64,000 bases of DNA from positions 4,340,001 to 4,404,000 of the forward strand of contig NZ_CP009459.1 in the NCBI RefSeq assembly GCF_000758325.1. Direction: 5' to 3'. This stretch comes from Cedecea neteri. GTDB taxonomy: Bacteria > Pseudomonadota > Gammaproteobacteria > Enterobacterales > Enterobacteriaceae. Each line of letters begins with the position of its first letter. The first letter of the stretch is position 1. The translations under genes and the position numbers were made by a program. Below are positions 1-9,511 of the stretch, one piece after another. The notes below the pieces were generated by a model that saw only the letters and a program-made list of their open reading frames with translations, did not search any database and was not told the origin of the DNA.

Positions 1-281
1 CAGGCACCCAACAATGCCAGCGCGATAAGCTGGTCGGTCAATCCGTGCAGGCTGGGATAGCGCAGGCTATGCAGCGCGTGACGCAGCACCGGGACAGCAA
101 CGACCACCGAAGCCGCGCCCAAAAGTAAATCGCCGACGGCAATCTGTTGAGGCGCCAGCCACCGCCAAAGCAGCCCCAGAATAAGTGCCCCGCTGGCCAC
201 CAGCGCCAGCATCAGCTGGCGAGTGATATACCGCTGCTCCTGGCGGGTAAGCGCCCCACCGGCTTGTACAGAAGAAGTCAT
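1..281 (-). CDS. Probable heavy-metal P-type ATPase, N-terminal part (cut by window edge)
   Basis: The reading frame opens with ATG at 281 and is still open at base 1, giving about 93 residues. It is predicted to be a membrane protein with two hydrophobic stretches (about residues 25-45 and 50-70). The stretch around ASVVVAVPVLRHAL followed by LTDQLIALALLGA resembles the first transmembrane pair of heavy-metal P-type ATPases, but the catalytic DKTG region lies outside the window and no CxxC metal-binding domain is visible. The ATG overlaps the stop of the upstream SPFH gene by 4 bases, so it is the fourth gene of that operon. The family call is an inference from a fragment and from the general habit of such SPFH genes sitting beside cation ATPases. 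Confidence 0.55.
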   Translation of the reverse strand, partial: MTSSVQAGGALTRQEQRYITRQLMLALVASGALILGLLWRWLAPQQIAVGDLLLGAASVVVAVPVLRHALHSLRYPSLHGLTDQLIALALLGA

Positions 282-1330
282 GGTTTCGTCGCCTCTTGTT
301 GCGCTACACCCTGCAGGATCAAATGGGCATCATCCTGCGGCGACACGGTAATCACCGATCCGGCCTGGGACAGGATCCCGGCTATGCGCTGGCGGTAAAT
401 GCGTCCCAGTAAATCGGGATCGTCATGGTTGCTGGCCAGTCGGGCAATCGTCGCCGTGTCCGACTGCGCCTTCGCCACGCTCTCCTGCGCTTTGGCCTGG
501 GCGGTTTGTAGCATCTGATCGGCCTGTTGAACCGCCTTTTGCCGCGTTAATGAGGCATCGCTTTGCGCCGTCGCGATTGCTTTCGAGGCCTGCTGGCTGG
601 CGGTTAAGACCGCGTTGAATGCCGCCACGGTCGTCAGTGGTAAAGCTGACTGCACGGTTACCCGCTCAAGCGTGATACCCGCGTCGCTCCCCGATGCCTG
701 CAGCCGCAGCAAGTTTTGTTCGATATTTCGCTGCACGTCGCTCCGTAGCTGCTCGCGCTGCTGAGACACGTTCATATCGTTGCCGGGCATTTCGGGCCGG
801 GCAACCAGAATGGTATCCAGATCGCGGGAAGCGCAAACCGCGACCGCCGCGCGCTCCACCAGCCGATCCAGCAGGGGCAGGACATGTTTGTCCTGTAGGA
901 CGTAAGCGGTTGGCGTTCTGACCCGGTAAAACACGCTAATATCCAGCTGCACAACGCCCGCGTCACCGGTGAGCAAGAAACCTGAGCCCGAAACAGCATC
1001 ATTGCCGGGGCCACCGTTGATATCCAGGCTTTGCGCTTCGGACGAGCGCAGCAGCGCGGTCACCCGGTGTTCAATCACCCGATCCGGCCCCGGCACCATC
1101 ACCACTTCATTGACCGGCGCGGGCCAGGCAAGCAGCAAGCCTGGTTCAGCCACCCGCTGCTCCGCGCCGAAGCGCAGCACCACGGCCCTGCTACCCGGTG
1201 GAATTTGCCGGACATTCGACAGCAGCCACGCCCCGGCGGCAAACAGCGTCAGCACAAAAATCGCGATAAACGCCAGCCGAATCGACTGCGCCCACGGCCC
1301 ACCGGGCTCAAGTTTTTGCCGTTCGGTCAT
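278..1330 (-). CDS. SPFH/band-7 membrane protein, HflK/HflC-like (third of a trio)
   Basis: A protein of 350 residues with one N-terminal membrane span (about residues 17-38), then an SPFH domain starting near IPPGSRAVVLRFG (about 43-56), which is the usual entry motif of HflC/HflK/stomatin proteins. A long Ala/Gln-rich helical region follows (about 240-310, with QQASKAIATAQSDA and AQAKAQESVAKAQ), typical of SPFH coiled-coil stalks. HflKC itself forms a cage around FtsH at the inner membrane; this protein is a paralogue, so a protease-modulator role is not shown. The start overlaps the stop of the upstream His-rich SPFH gene by 4 bases and its stop overlaps the ATPase-like gene by 4 bases, implying translational coupling. 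Confidence 0.8.
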   Translation of the reverse strand: MTERQKLEPGGPWAQSIRLAFIAIFVLTLFAAGAWLLSNVRQIPPGSRAVVLRFGAEQRVAEPGLLLAWPAPVNEVVMVPGPDRVIEHRVTALLRSSEAQSLDINGGPGNDAVSGSGFLLTGDAGVVQLDISVFYRVRTPTAYVLQDKHVLPLLDRLVERAAVAVCASRDLDTILVARPEMPGNDMNVSQQREQLRSDVQRNIEQNLLRLQASGSDAGITLERVTVQSALPLTTVAAFNAVLTASQQASKAIATAQSDASLTRQKAVQQADQMLQTAQAKAQESVAKAQSDTATIARLASNHDDPDLLGRIYRQRIAGILSQAGSVITVSPQDDAHLILQGVAQQEATKP

Positions 1331-2340
1331 GGTTTTTTATCCGTCGCTTTATCCATTTGCGGCCCGTCAACCAGCAGGCTGAACGGTTTGGCATCGGTAC
1401 GCAGCACCAGTCGGGTTTGCCCATTCACCATGCCGCTGAGGGCGTCAATCTGGCGCAGCAGGCTATAAAGCTGCGGTGCGCTGGCGTAGGCTTTGCCGTA
1501 AATCGACGCCGTTTGTACCTGGGCCTGGGCTTCGATATCCGCCGCTTTCACCGAGGCCTGAGCTTCTGTAATACGGGCATCGCGATCGGCAGCCGAACGA
1601 ATCTCTGCCGCCGCACGCTTACCTTCCGCCGTACGCTCAATCGCAATGGTTTCACGCTCTGCGCGCATACGGTCAACCGTGGCGTTGAGCGTCACGGCAG
1701 GCAACGTCAGGCGCTCGGTACCCATCTGCACCAGCCTGATGCCGTAACTTTGCAGCAGCGGCTGGCTGATTTGCTGCTGAAGATGAGACTCAAACTGCGC
1801 CAGCTGAACCTGTTTGCCGTCGGTGTTCACCAGTTGAGAAAGCGTGAAGCCGCTGGCGGTGGTTTCCAGCGCCGAACCTAAATAAGTACGAATTTGCCGG
1901 GCCGCTTCGTCCGGCTGGTTTTGCACTGCCCGCATAAACCGCTGCACATGCTCAGGGGTGCTATCCACTTCCCACACCGCGTAGGACTGAACGATGATCC
2001 GCAGGCCATCGCGCGTGCCGACATCCTGCAGCCCGCTGGACGTCGTCCGAAGGCGCAGATCCACCACCGTCGCAGTTTCAAAAGGGGCGGGCAAGCGCCA
2101 GGCAAGCCCCGGTTTCAGCAGTACGCGGACAGGTTTGCCAAAACGAGTGATCACCAGGGATTCACCGGATCTCACCTGCACCAGACTCGCGGCCGCAAGC
2201 AGAATAACAACCAAAACAACGGCGGCGGCAATACGCTTCCAGGCGCCTTTTTTACCCCCTTCCGGGGCGGAAGAGTGACCATGACTGCAGCCGTGGCCGT
2301 GGTGGTGATCATGATGTCCATGAGAGTGCGAATGGCTCAC
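1327..2340 (-). CDS. SPFH/band-7 membrane protein with His-rich N-terminus
   Basis: A protein of 337 residues. The first 24 residues form a His/Ser/Gly cluster (SHSHSHGHHDHHHGHGCSHG) with about 11 His and one Cys, a composition expected to bind Zn, Ni or Cu and seen in CDF and ZIP metal transporters. One membrane span follows (about 36-52), then an SPFH domain beginning at VRSGESLVITRFGKPVRVL and an Ala/Glu-rich helix (about 225-275) as in HflC. It overlaps the genes on both sides by 4 bases. The His tag on an HflC-like scaffold, in an operon that leads into a probable metal ATPase, suggests a metal-handling membrane microdomain. That role is inferred. Confidence 0.8.
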   Translation of the reverse strand: MSHSHSHGHHDHHHGHGCSHGHSSAPEGGKKGAWKRIAAAVVLVVILLAAASLVQVRSGESLVITRFGKPVRVLLKPGLAWRLPAPFETATVVDLRLRTTSSGLQDVGTRDGLRIIVQSYAVWEVDSTPEHVQRFMRAVQNQPDEAARQIRTYLGSALETTASGFTLSQLVNTDGKQVQLAQFESHLQQQISQPLLQSYGIRLVQMGTERLTLPAVTLNATVDRMRAERETIAIERTAEGKRAAAEIRSAADRDARITEAQASVKAADIEAQAQVQTASIYGKAYASAPQLYSLLRQIDALSGMVNGQTRLVLRTDAKPFSLLVDGPQMDKATDKKP

Positions 2341-4301
2341 CGGGAAAGCTCCTGTGCGGGTTTAGCGGGCGCGTCACGCCGCGCCGCATCGGTAGAAGTA
2401 GGGAAATCACGCAGATCGAGCGTGGGCGGCGAACCGGCACCAATTCGCTGGTCAATGACCAATAACGGGCGGCCGCTGAGCGCCTGCTGAAGCTGTTTAA
2501 ACCAAAGCTCGTCGATAAAGATCTGTCCGGCCTGCTGGTACGCGTTTTTCTGCGCGGCAAAGCGGGTGGCCGTTGCCTGAGCTTCGCTTAACGCTTCGGT
2601 GGCATTGACCTGCGCCGTGTTCTCACGCACTGCGGCATTGGTCGCGGCAAGCGCGGCTTTTTCGGCCGCACTTCCCTGCTCCCGCAGGATCAGCGACTGG
2701 GCGGCAATCTGCGCGGCCTGCACGCCATGAAAGGCATCGGCCGCGCCGGCAGGCGGATGAATCGCCTCCACGACGGTAGAAAGAATTTCCACGCCGCTGT
2801 GCAGGCTATCCAGCTGCTGCTGCACGGCCTGGTTAATCTGCCCGGCCAGGTCGTCACGCCGCTCGCTCAGGACATCGTCCAGCGTTAAAGACGAGAACTG
2901 ATGAACCAACACCTGATTTGCGGTGCTGCGCACCAGTTCGGACAGGTTTACCGCCCGGTAGGTCGCCGCCAGTGCGGCTTTGTCGCTCAGGCCAATACGC
3001 CACATAAAACGCACGTCGCTGTTAACGATCTGCAAGCTTTGCCGATCCCCACTTTGGCTGGCGATGATTTGTGCTTTGTCGAAGTTGTGGGTGGCGTCCC
3101 ACAGTCTGTCGGCGCTGGCGGGCGCGGGGCCTTCGGCGTCGGCGCGTTTTGCCGGAGCCTGGCTGGCCGGATCTTCCCCAGCCGCCAGCTCATGTACCTG
3201 GCCATTTTCGGTCAACTGTACCCGACCAAACGGCCAGGGCAGCCCCAGATGCAGCCCCGGTTCAAGCACCGCCACAGAGCGGCCAAAGCGCTCATACACG
3301 CCACGTTCGGTGGCTGAAATTTGCTGCACCCCGGTCAGCAGCCAGCCGCAGATCAGCATCAGGGTCACCATCGGGATAAACGCGCGCTTCAGGACGGTGA
3401 AAGCCCAGACCTGGCGAAGGTCGATGCCAAACCGCTGGTGCAGCTCCTGCTGTAAAAACCCGAGCGGGCGCGGCGGCCAGGTTAGCTGGGCGGCCAGCTG
3501 GCTTTTGGGAATCAGCCCTGGTTCTGTCGTACCGTCTCCGGGGGGCGCAAACAGAGAGAACAGCCCGCGCAGCATAAACTCGGCGGCAACCAACAGCACC
3601 AGAACAGCAGGCAAGTTTATCGCCAGTGCACTGTTAAGTTGTGGCCAGACAAGTCCCGGTAAACTCAGAAGCTGTACCGCCATCACCAGGCGCAGCAGCG
3701 GCGCTATCGACCCGGCTTCCGGGGAGGCCTCTTTCGACACCGCACTGAGATGCCGTTCAGCCACCAGCAACACAAAGACGGATCCTGCCAGGCAGGCCAC
3801 CGCAATCCAGCGGTTATTACTGTCCAACAGCGGAACGTAGCGGCTACTCCAGCCAGAAAGCGCAATATAGAACGTCAGCGCGGCAAGCGCCCCGGACCAG
3901 ATGCCCTCCGCCTTAAACAAAGCTTCAGCCCGGGCAAAATTGAACGGCACCAGACCCGTGAACCAGCTCAAAAGCGGGTTCTTTGGCACATCTTCATGCT
4001 GAACCGAAGGCTCAGCCGGTGGGGAAAATTTAAGGCTTCGCCACTGGCAAATACGCTGCGCCGCGTGCAGTGAAATGACCAATAACAAAAGCGCGGCGGC
4101 ATTGCTGCACAATAAAGCGACCCAGCGGGAAGCCGGCTCCAGAATACTGACCGTCAGCGCCAGCAGGAGCATCATAAACAGCAAGAAGGTTAAGGCGAAC
4201 ACCGCGCGGGCGGCGAGTCGGGCCTGCGCGCCGGCCAGCGAATAGCGAGCGGGCAGCGCCTGAGGCAGCAGTTCAGCTTCGGGTAACCGGGTAGGTGGCA
4301 T
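2337..4301 (-). CDS. Large multi-span membrane protein with C-terminal SPFH (HflK-like) domain
   Basis: A protein of 654 residues, much longer than HflK (about 420). The first 280 residues contain roughly six or seven hydrophobic segments (for example around AVFALTFLLFMMLLLALTV and AVLVLLVAAEFMLRGLFSLF). A further span near 310-330 is followed by an SPFH domain opening at ISATERGVYERFGRSV and continuing through AEAIHPPAGAADAFHGVQAA, which matches the HflK signature region. The Ala-rich helix ends near 600. It is the first gene of the SPFH operon; the 166 bases upstream are shared with the end of mlaA and would hold the promoter. The N-terminal polytopic half has no assigned function. Confidence 0.75.
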   Translation of the reverse strand: MPPTRLPEAELLPQALPARYSLAGAQARLAARAVFALTFLLFMMLLLALTVSILEPASRWVALLCSNAAALLLLVISLHAAQRICQWRSLKFSPPAEPSVQHEDVPKNPLLSWFTGLVPFNFARAEALFKAEGIWSGALAALTFYIALSGWSSRYVPLLDSNNRWIAVACLAGSVFVLLVAERHLSAVSKEASPEAGSIAPLLRLVMAVQLLSLPGLVWPQLNSALAINLPAVLVLLVAAEFMLRGLFSLFAPPGDGTTEPGLIPKSQLAAQLTWPPRPLGFLQQELHQRFGIDLRQVWAFTVLKRAFIPMVTLMLICGWLLTGVQQISATERGVYERFGRSVAVLEPGLHLGLPWPFGRVQLTENGQVHELAAGEDPASQAPAKRADAEGPAPASADRLWDATHNFDKAQIIASQSGDRQSLQIVNSDVRFMWRIGLSDKAALAATYRAVNLSELVRSTANQVLVHQFSSLTLDDVLSERRDDLAGQINQAVQQQLDSLHSGVEILSTVVEAIHPPAGAADAFHGVQAAQIAAQSLILREQGSAAEKAALAATNAAVRENTAQVNATEALSEAQATATRFAAQKNAYQQAGQIFIDELWFKQLQQALSGRPLLVIDQRIGAGSPPTLDLRDFPTSTDAARRDAPAKPAQELSR

Positions 4302-4422
4302 GATGTTTTAAATGTGAGGTGCGCAAGAGTTGCACAGTATTTTCAGATTGTTATTTTATAACATACCAACACAAAATGCTGGCGAGTAAAGATGTGTCAT
4401 TTTATGTCAGTGTGATGACAAT

Positions 4423-4451
4423 AAAAAAGCGAACATAAATGTTCGCTTTTT
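4423..4451 (-). terminator. Intrinsic terminator after mlaA
   Basis: Inverted repeat AAAGCGAACA-taaa-TGTTCGCTTT with A/T tracts on both flanks, 17 bases beyond the mlaA stop. On the minus strand it ends in a T run, so it should end the ccm-mlaA transcript. Confidence 0.85.
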
Positions 4452-4467
4452 CACATCCAGATATCGC

Positions 4468-5226
4468 TTACTGGGAGTCGATATCTTTCAGGTCATCCTG
4501 AATCGCCGCCGCGTTCGGATTCGCCTCTGGCTTAAGCTGGCCGCCGTTGGCCAGGAAGTCATGGCGCTGGAAGTAGGCTTCACGCACGGTGATGTAAGGA
4601 TCGGCAGACTGGCGCAGCAGGCCGTCGGAATCCAGCAATTGAGCACGCGTTTCGACGCCTTCAACCGCCCATTTACCGATGGACATCGGCCAGGTCAGCC
4701 AGGATAGCACCGGATACAGGGTATCGACGAAGTCACCGCCGTCTTCACGCAGCGTGAAGCTGCCGTAGCCCGGTAACATCACATAAGGGCCGTAGCCTAC
4801 GTCGTAATGGCCCAGCGTGCTGCCGAAGCGGTGAGGCTCGACGCGCTGAAGTTTAGGATTAGCCATTCCGGCCACGTCGATGAAGCCGCCCATCCCCAGC
4901 AGGGTGTTCAGGAAGAAACGCGTAAAGTGTACCATCCCCTGGTACGGATCGCCCTGCACGAAGTAGTTCACCATCGTGGCGGGCTCTTCGAGGTTGCTGG
5001 TGAAGTTGCTCAGGCCGTTGCGCGCTGGCACCGGCACATAGTCACGCCACGCTACGGCCACCGGACGCAGAACATACGGGTCCAGCACGTTGTAGTTGAA
5101 GTTGAACATTGAACGGTTGAACCCTTCGAGCGGGTCCGAACGCCCCTGAGGCTGCTGGCTCCCAGAACTGGCACATCCCACTAATACCGTTGTTGCCAGA
5201 GCAAGTCCGGTCAGGCGGAAATTCAT
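4468..5226 (-). CDS. mlaA: MlaA (VacJ), outer-membrane phospholipid-asymmetry lipoprotein
   Basis: A lipoprotein of 252 residues (E. coli 251) that works with OmpC/F to remove phospholipids from the outer leaflet of the outer membrane and pass them to MlaC and the MlaFEDB pump. The lipobox ends at Cys18 (VLVGC). The body carries the conserved MlaA blocks DPLEGFNRSMFNFNYNVLDP, VRPVAVAWRDYVP (here LRPVAVAWRDYVP) and QRVEPHRFGSTLGHYDVGYG. The start chosen is the ATG preceded by AGGGAGA; a longer open frame reaches 5310 but would bury the signal peptide. It begins only 13 bases after the ccmH stop, so it probably shares the ccm transcript. In E. coli mlaA lies next to yfdC without ccm genes between. 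Confidence 0.97.
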   Translation of the reverse strand: MNFRLTGLALATTVLVGCASSGSQQPQGRSDPLEGFNRSMFNFNYNVLDPYVLRPVAVAWRDYVPVPARNGLSNFTSNLEEPATMVNYFVQGDPYQGMVHFTRFFLNTLLGMGGFIDVAGMANPKLQRVEPHRFGSTLGHYDVGYGPYVMLPGYGSFTLREDGGDFVDTLYPVLSWLTWPMSIGKWAVEGVETRAQLLDSDGLLRQSADPYITVREAYFQRHDFLANGGQLKPEANPNAAAIQDDLKDIDSQ

Positions 5227-5239
5227 TAGCGTCTCCCTA

Positions 5240-6316
5240 TTATTGTTTGTCTGCGCTTTCAGTGGTGCCCGGTTCAAGCTGGGCCCTCGCCTGATCGATG
5301 CTGCGCTCAATGACGGCGCGGCGCTGGTCGTTTGCCGGTAAAATTTTCAGCATCATGTCCCACGCCCCAATCGCCTCACGGTAGTTCTGGCGCTCAAAAG
5401 CATTAAACGCCAGCAGGCTGAGCACGCGAATATTCGTGTGGTCATCTTTTAACATTTCGCGGAGCAGAAGCCCACCAAGCTGGTTATCCTGCGCGTCGGC
5501 AGAGCGGGTCAATACTTCAGCATAGCCCAGCTTTGCTTCGCCGTTTGTGGGCGCAAGTTTATAGGCGTGAGCAAAAGCTTGTGTGGCCGTTGTGGCGTTA
5601 TTCAGCACCATGCCAATGCGCCCAAGCATCATCCAGCCTTCAAGATTATCAGGCTGTTGCTGCAATCGCGTGCGTAATCCTAACCCAAGACGCGCCATCT
5701 CTTCCATAGTCAGCGGCGCGGCCTGCGGGTCAAGAACACGTTTTAACAACGCTGGCGTCTCAGCTGTCGCCTGCCGCCAGGCCTGCACCTGCGCCAGCCC
5801 GGACGTTTTCAGATAACTGCCAGCGCTGACTGCCACCAGCAGCACGGCACCAGGCAAAAAGACCCACAGCGAGATTTTCCCCACGGTTATCCCGTCATTC
5901 AGCGTCGGGTTATCTTCCGTGAGCGAAATTTTTTGCCGCCTGCGGCTGCGCAGCACAATCACCGCCGCACCACCAATAATAAACAGCGCTGGCAGCACCC
6001 AGAGGATCACCGTGGCTGGGGTCAACGGCGGCTCATAGGTCACAAAATGGCCGTAGCGCTCGACCATATAATCTACGATCTGCTGTTTGCTTTTGCCCTG
6101 CTGCATCAGCTCATAGACTTTAAGCTTCATGTCTGAGGCAATCATCGCGTTGGAATCCGCAATGCTGTTGTTCTGGCATTTCGGGCAGCGTAGCGCCTCG
6201 GTTAGCTGGCGAAACTGCTGCTCCTGCGCTTCATCCTTAAAGGTGAAGGTATCAATGGCCGCCGCCGCATGGATGCTAAACAGCATCCCGAGCATTAAAA
6301 GCATTGCGCGCATCAT
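5240..6316 (-). CDS. ccmH: CcmH, cytochrome c heme-lyase subunit (CcmH-CcmI fusion)
   Basis: A protein of 358 residues. A signal peptide is followed by the CcmH redox motif RCPKC (Cys44, Cys47), which handles the disulfide of the apocytochrome CxxCH motif. After two membrane spans (about 100-125 and 150-170) comes a TPR-rich CcmI-like periplasmic domain (AWRQATAETPALLKRVLDP through the end) that binds the apocytochrome C-terminus. This fused CcmH+CcmI arrangement is as in E. coli (350 aa). The ATG at 6316 overlaps the ccmG stop; a second ATG at 6313 is equally possible. It is the last ccm gene before mlaA. Confidence 0.95.
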   Translation of the reverse strand: MMRAMLLMLGMLFSIHAAAAIDTFTFKDEAQEQQFRQLTEALRCPKCQNNSIADSNAMIASDMKLKVYELMQQGKSKQQIVDYMVERYGHFVTYEPPLTPATVILWVLPALFIIGGAAVIVLRSRRRQKISLTEDNPTLNDGITVGKISLWVFLPGAVLLVAVSAGSYLKTSGLAQVQAWRQATAETPALLKRVLDPQAAPLTMEEMARLGLGLRTRLQQQPDNLEGWMMLGRIGMVLNNATTATQAFAHAYKLAPTNGEAKLGYAEVLTRSADAQDNQLGGLLLREMLKDDHTNIRVLSLLAFNAFERQNYREAIGAWDMMLKILPANDQRRAVIERSIDQARAQLEPGTTESADKQ

Positions 6317-6870
6317 GAGCCCGCCTCCTGGCTGTATTTTTCCCACAGCGGCTTGAGCTCCTGCTGCCAGACGCGATCGTTCAGATCGCCCGCGTGGCGG
6401 TAGCGGATGATCCCCTTGCCGTCGATCAGGAAGGTTTCCGGCGCACCATACACGCCCAGATCCAGCCCCAGCATGCCGTTGCCGTCAAACAGGCTTAACA
6501 TGTACGGGTTGCCGAGATCGCGCAGCCAGTTAATCGCTTTATGGCGATCGTCTTTATAGTTCATTCCCACCACGCGCACGCCCTGCGCGGCCAGCCCGTT
6601 AAGAAACTTGTGCTCGGCGCGGCAGGTTGGGCACCAGGTCGCCCAGACGTTCAGCAGCAGAGGCTTGCCGTCCGCCAGCACTTCCCGCCCCCACTCTTTA
6701 CCCGGCTCGTCGAGGGATTCCAGGCGGAACACCGGCACCGGCTTACCAATCAGCGCCGACTCCAGATCCGTGGGCGCTTCGCCCTGGGCATTACGCGCCA
6801 GCTGCCAGAGCAGAAGCGAGGCCAGCAGCAGAAACAGCGCCAGCGGAATAAACAGATAGCGGCGCTTCAT
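6313..6870 (-). CDS. ccmG: CcmG/DsbE, thioredoxin-like cytochrome c biogenesis protein
   Basis: A protein of 185 residues anchored by an N-terminal span (about 5-24) with a periplasmic thioredoxin fold. The active site is WCPTC (Cys80, Cys83) in the context NVWATWCPTCRAEH, the usual CcmG form. It receives electrons from DsbD and keeps apocytochrome heme-binding cysteines reduced together with CcmH. Its start overlaps the ccmF stop by 4 bases and its stop overlaps ccmH. Confidence 0.96.
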   Translation of the reverse strand: MKRRYLFIPLALFLLLASLLLWQLARNAQGEAPTDLESALIGKPVPVFRLESLDEPGKEWGREVLADGKPLLLNVWATWCPTCRAEHKFLNGLAAQGVRVVGMNYKDDRHKAINWLRDLGNPYMLSLFDGNGMLGLDLGVYGAPETFLIDGKGIIRYRHAGDLNDRVWQQELKPLWEKYSQEAGS

Positions 6871-8822
6871 GCTGCGGCCTCCGGCTTAACTTTACGGCTG
6901 CGGTAGCGCGGGTCGCACAGGCAGCAAAGGCCACCGAGGGCCATCAGCAGCCCACCCGCCCAAATCCAGCGCACGAAAGGTTTGTAATACAGGCGCACCG
7001 CCCAGCTGCCGTCGTCCAGCTCTTCACCCAGCGCGGCATAGAGGTCGCGGGTGAAACCACCGTCGATAGCAGCCTCGGTCATCATCGCCCGGTTGCTGTT
7101 ATAGAAACGCTTTTCAGCATGCAGCGTAGCTTCCGGTTTGCCGTGGCGAGTGACGTCAATAACGCCCACGCCGCCGCGATAGTTAGGGCCAGTGATGTCC
7201 CGCACTTCGCGGAACACAAAGTGGTACTGGTGAATATCAATGCTGTCGCCGGACTTCATGCGCACGTCACGCTCCACGCTGTAGCTCTGGCTAAAGGCGA
7301 TGCCGACCACCGCCACCGCCAGGCCCAGATGCGCGGAAACCATTCCCCAATGGCTGGCGGGAATTTTGCGTAGCCCATCCCAGAAACCGTGGCGATGCGT
7401 GGCGCGCTGATAAACCTCCATCAGCGCCAGCACAAAGACCCAGACGGCCATCAGTAGGCCGACCACCGTCATAGCCTCTACACGATCCTGCATCAGCCAC
7501 GGTAAGAGCAGCGACAGAATCAGCGTGATAACCACCGCCGCCAGCAGATGCTTGCGCAGCTTGCCCGGCTCGTCGCGCCGCCAGCGAACCAGCGGCCCAA
7601 TGCCGAGCATCAGTGCAAACGGGGCCATCAGCGCAGTAAACATCGTATTGAAGAACGGCTCCCCGATGGAAATGCTGCCGAGGCCAAGCTGCTTATGCAC
7701 CAGCGGCAGCAGCGTGCCCAGCAGAACCACCAGCATGGCGGCAATCAGCAGGACGTTGTTGCCAAGCAGGAAAGACTCGCGTGACCAGAGATCGTTGCTC
7801 ACGCGAGAACGCACTTTGCTGCCTTTGACCGCATAGAGCAGCAGCGAACCGCCGATAACCACTACCAGAAAAGCCAGAATAAACATGCCGCGCGCCGGAT
7901 CGGACGCAAAGGAATGCACCGACACCAGCACGCCGGAGCGAACCAGGAACGTCCCCAGCAGGCAAAGCGAAAAGGCGCTTATCGCCAGCAGCACCGTCCA
8001 GGCTTTAAAACTGCCGCGTTTTTCGGTGACGGAAAGCGAGTGGATCAGCGCGGTACCCGCCAGCCACGGCATAAACGAGGCGTTTTCTACCGGGTCCCAG
8101 AACCACCAGCCACCCCAGCCCAGTTCGTAATAAGCCCACGCCGACCCCAGCACAATCCCCACCGTCAGGAAAGCCCAGGCCGCCAGCGTCCACGGTCGAG
8201 TCCAGCGCGCCCAGGCGCTGTCCAGCCTGCCGCCCAGCAGAGCCGCAATCGAGAAAGCAAACGCCACAGAGAACCCTACGTAGCCCATATACAGCAGCGG
8301 CGGGTGCAGAATCAGGCCGATGTCCTGCAGCAGCGGGTTTAAATCTCGCCCTTCCAGCGGGTAGTCCGGCAGCGTGCGGATAAACGGATTGGAGGTGAAA
8401 ATAATAAACAGCAGGAAGCCGAAGTTAATCATCCCCATAACTGCCAGCACGCGGGCGTGATCTTCTTTAGGCATGCTGCGCCCGGTGAGAGCAACGGCAA
8501 AAGTCCAGCCGCTCATCATCAGCACCCACAGCATCAATGACCCTTCGTGCGCCCCCCAGGTGGCCGCCACGCGATACCAGACCGGCAGCTCGGTATTGGA
8601 GTTATTGGCGACGTAAAGCACGCTGAAGTCGTTCACCACGAAGGCGTTAATCAGAATCAGAAACGACGCGCAAAGGGTGATAAACAGCGCCCAGCTAAAC
8701 GGCCTCGCGGAGGCCATCAGCCGCTTATCACCGCGCGCCACGCCCCAAAGTGGGTAAACGCTTAATAGCAAAGACCAGCCGAGCGCCAGGCTTAGCAGAA
8801 ACCCACCGATTTCCGGCATCAT
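6867..8822 (-). CDS. ccmF: CcmF, cytochrome c heme lyase membrane subunit
   Basis: A protein of 651 residues with many membrane spans (E. coli 647). The tryptophan-rich WWD heme-handling motif [15 protein letters not shown] lies at about 236-250, flanked by conserved periplasmic His in [11 protein letters not shown] and in the following spans. CcmF takes heme from holo-CcmE, reduces it and, with CcmH, attaches it to apocytochrome c. It overlaps ccmE and ccmG by 4 bases each. Confidence 0.97.
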   Translation of the reverse strand: MMPEIGGFLLSLALGWSLLLSVYPLWGVARGDKRLMASARPFSWALFITLCASFLILINAFVVNDFSVLYVANNSNTELPVWYRVAATWGAHEGSLMLWVLMMSGWTFAVALTGRSMPKEDHARVLAVMGMINFGFLLFIIFTSNPFIRTLPDYPLEGRDLNPLLQDIGLILHPPLLYMGYVGFSVAFAFSIAALLGGRLDSAWARWTRPWTLAAWAFLTVGIVLGSAWAYYELGWGGWWFWDPVENASFMPWLAGTALIHSLSVTEKRGSFKAWTVLLAISAFSLCLLGTFLVRSGVLVSVHSFASDPARGMFILAFLVVVIGGSLLLYAVKGSKVRSRVSNDLWSRESFLLGNNVLLIAAMLVVLLGTLLPLVHKQLGLGSISIGEPFFNTMFTALMAPFALMLGIGPLVRWRRDEPGKLRKHLLAAVVITLILSLLLPWLMQDRVEAMTVVGLLMAVWVFVLALMEVYQRATHRHGFWDGLRKIPASHWGMVSAHLGLAVAVVGIAFSQSYSVERDVRMKSGDSIDIHQYHFVFREVRDITGPNYRGGVGVIDVTRHGKPEATLHAEKRFYNSNRAMMTEAAIDGGFTRDLYAALGEELDDGSWAVRLYYKPFVRWIWAGGLLMALGGLCCLCDPRYRSRKVKPEAAA

Positions 8823-9298
8823 GAGGCGTTATCCTTATACACTTCCGGGGCCTGCTGGTGATTCTGCTCCATCGCCGCTTTCACCTCCGGTGGCGTGTAG
8901 TTTTCATCATGTTTCGCCAGCACTTCTTTGGCATGAATAAGCGTGGCACCTTCCATTACGCCCTGGGCCACCACGCCCTGCCCCTCGCGAAACAGATCCG
9001 GCAGGATGCCCTCGTAAGTAACATCCACCACGCCGCGAGCGTCATACAGCTTGAAGCTGACCTTCAGGCTCTGGCTGTCGCGCTTCACGCTGCCCGGCAT
9101 CACCATGCCGCCAATTCTCAGGCGCTGCCCGGTTTCCGGCATCAAATGGCTTTCACCTTTGCCGTAGATAATTTCGCCGGGGGTATAAAACAGGTCGATA
9201 TTGCTGCGCAGGGCATAAAGCACGAGCGTAATGGTAAGCCCGAGGCCAGCCAGCACCGCCACGGCCAGATAAAGCCGGTTTTTACGACGCGGATTCAC
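8819..9298 (-). CDS. ccmE: CcmE, periplasmic heme chaperone
   Basis: A protein of 159 residues with an N-terminal anchor and an OB-fold periplasmic domain. His130 in VLAKHDENY is the residue that forms the covalent heme bond in E. coli CcmE, and the numbering is the same here. The start is GTG, directly abutting the ccmD stop (TAA then GTG), the same start type as in E. coli. It accepts heme from the CcmABCD complex and delivers it to CcmF. Confidence 0.96.
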   Translation of the reverse strand: MNPRRKNRLYLAVAVLAGLGLTITLVLYALRSNIDLFYTPGEIIYGKGESHLMPETGQRLRIGGMVMPGSVKRDSQSLKVSFKLYDARGVVDVTYEGILPDLFREGQGVVAQGVMEGATLIHAKEVLAKHDENYTPPEVKAAMEQNHQQAPEVYKDNAS

Positions 9299-9511
9299 TT
9301 AAACTTCCTCCTGGCGCTGGCGAGCGACACGAATACGCTGCTCTCTGGCCTGCTGACGAGCCACCGCCCGCAGAATGGCGCGATGCTGGTAGCGTGTGTG
9401 AAAAATCAGCCCAAGCAGCGGCAGAAGCGTAAAAGCCACCGCCAGCCAGACGTAAAAGGCGTAGCCGCCCATGGCGAAAAACTCGCCCCAGTGAGTGAAC
9501 GCCCACGTCAT
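9299..9511 (-). CDS. ccmD: CcmD, small membrane protein of the heme-release complex
   Basis: A protein of 70 residues with a single span (about 17-38) and a strongly basic, Arg-rich cytoplasmic tail (QQAREQRIRVARQRQ), as in E. coli CcmD (69 aa). It helps release holo-CcmE from CcmABC. The start overlaps the ccmC stop by 4 bases. Confidence 0.93.
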   Translation of the reverse strand: MTWAFTHWGEFFAMGGYAFYVWLAVAFTLLPLLGLIFHTRYQHRAILRAVARQQAREQRIRVARQRQEEV

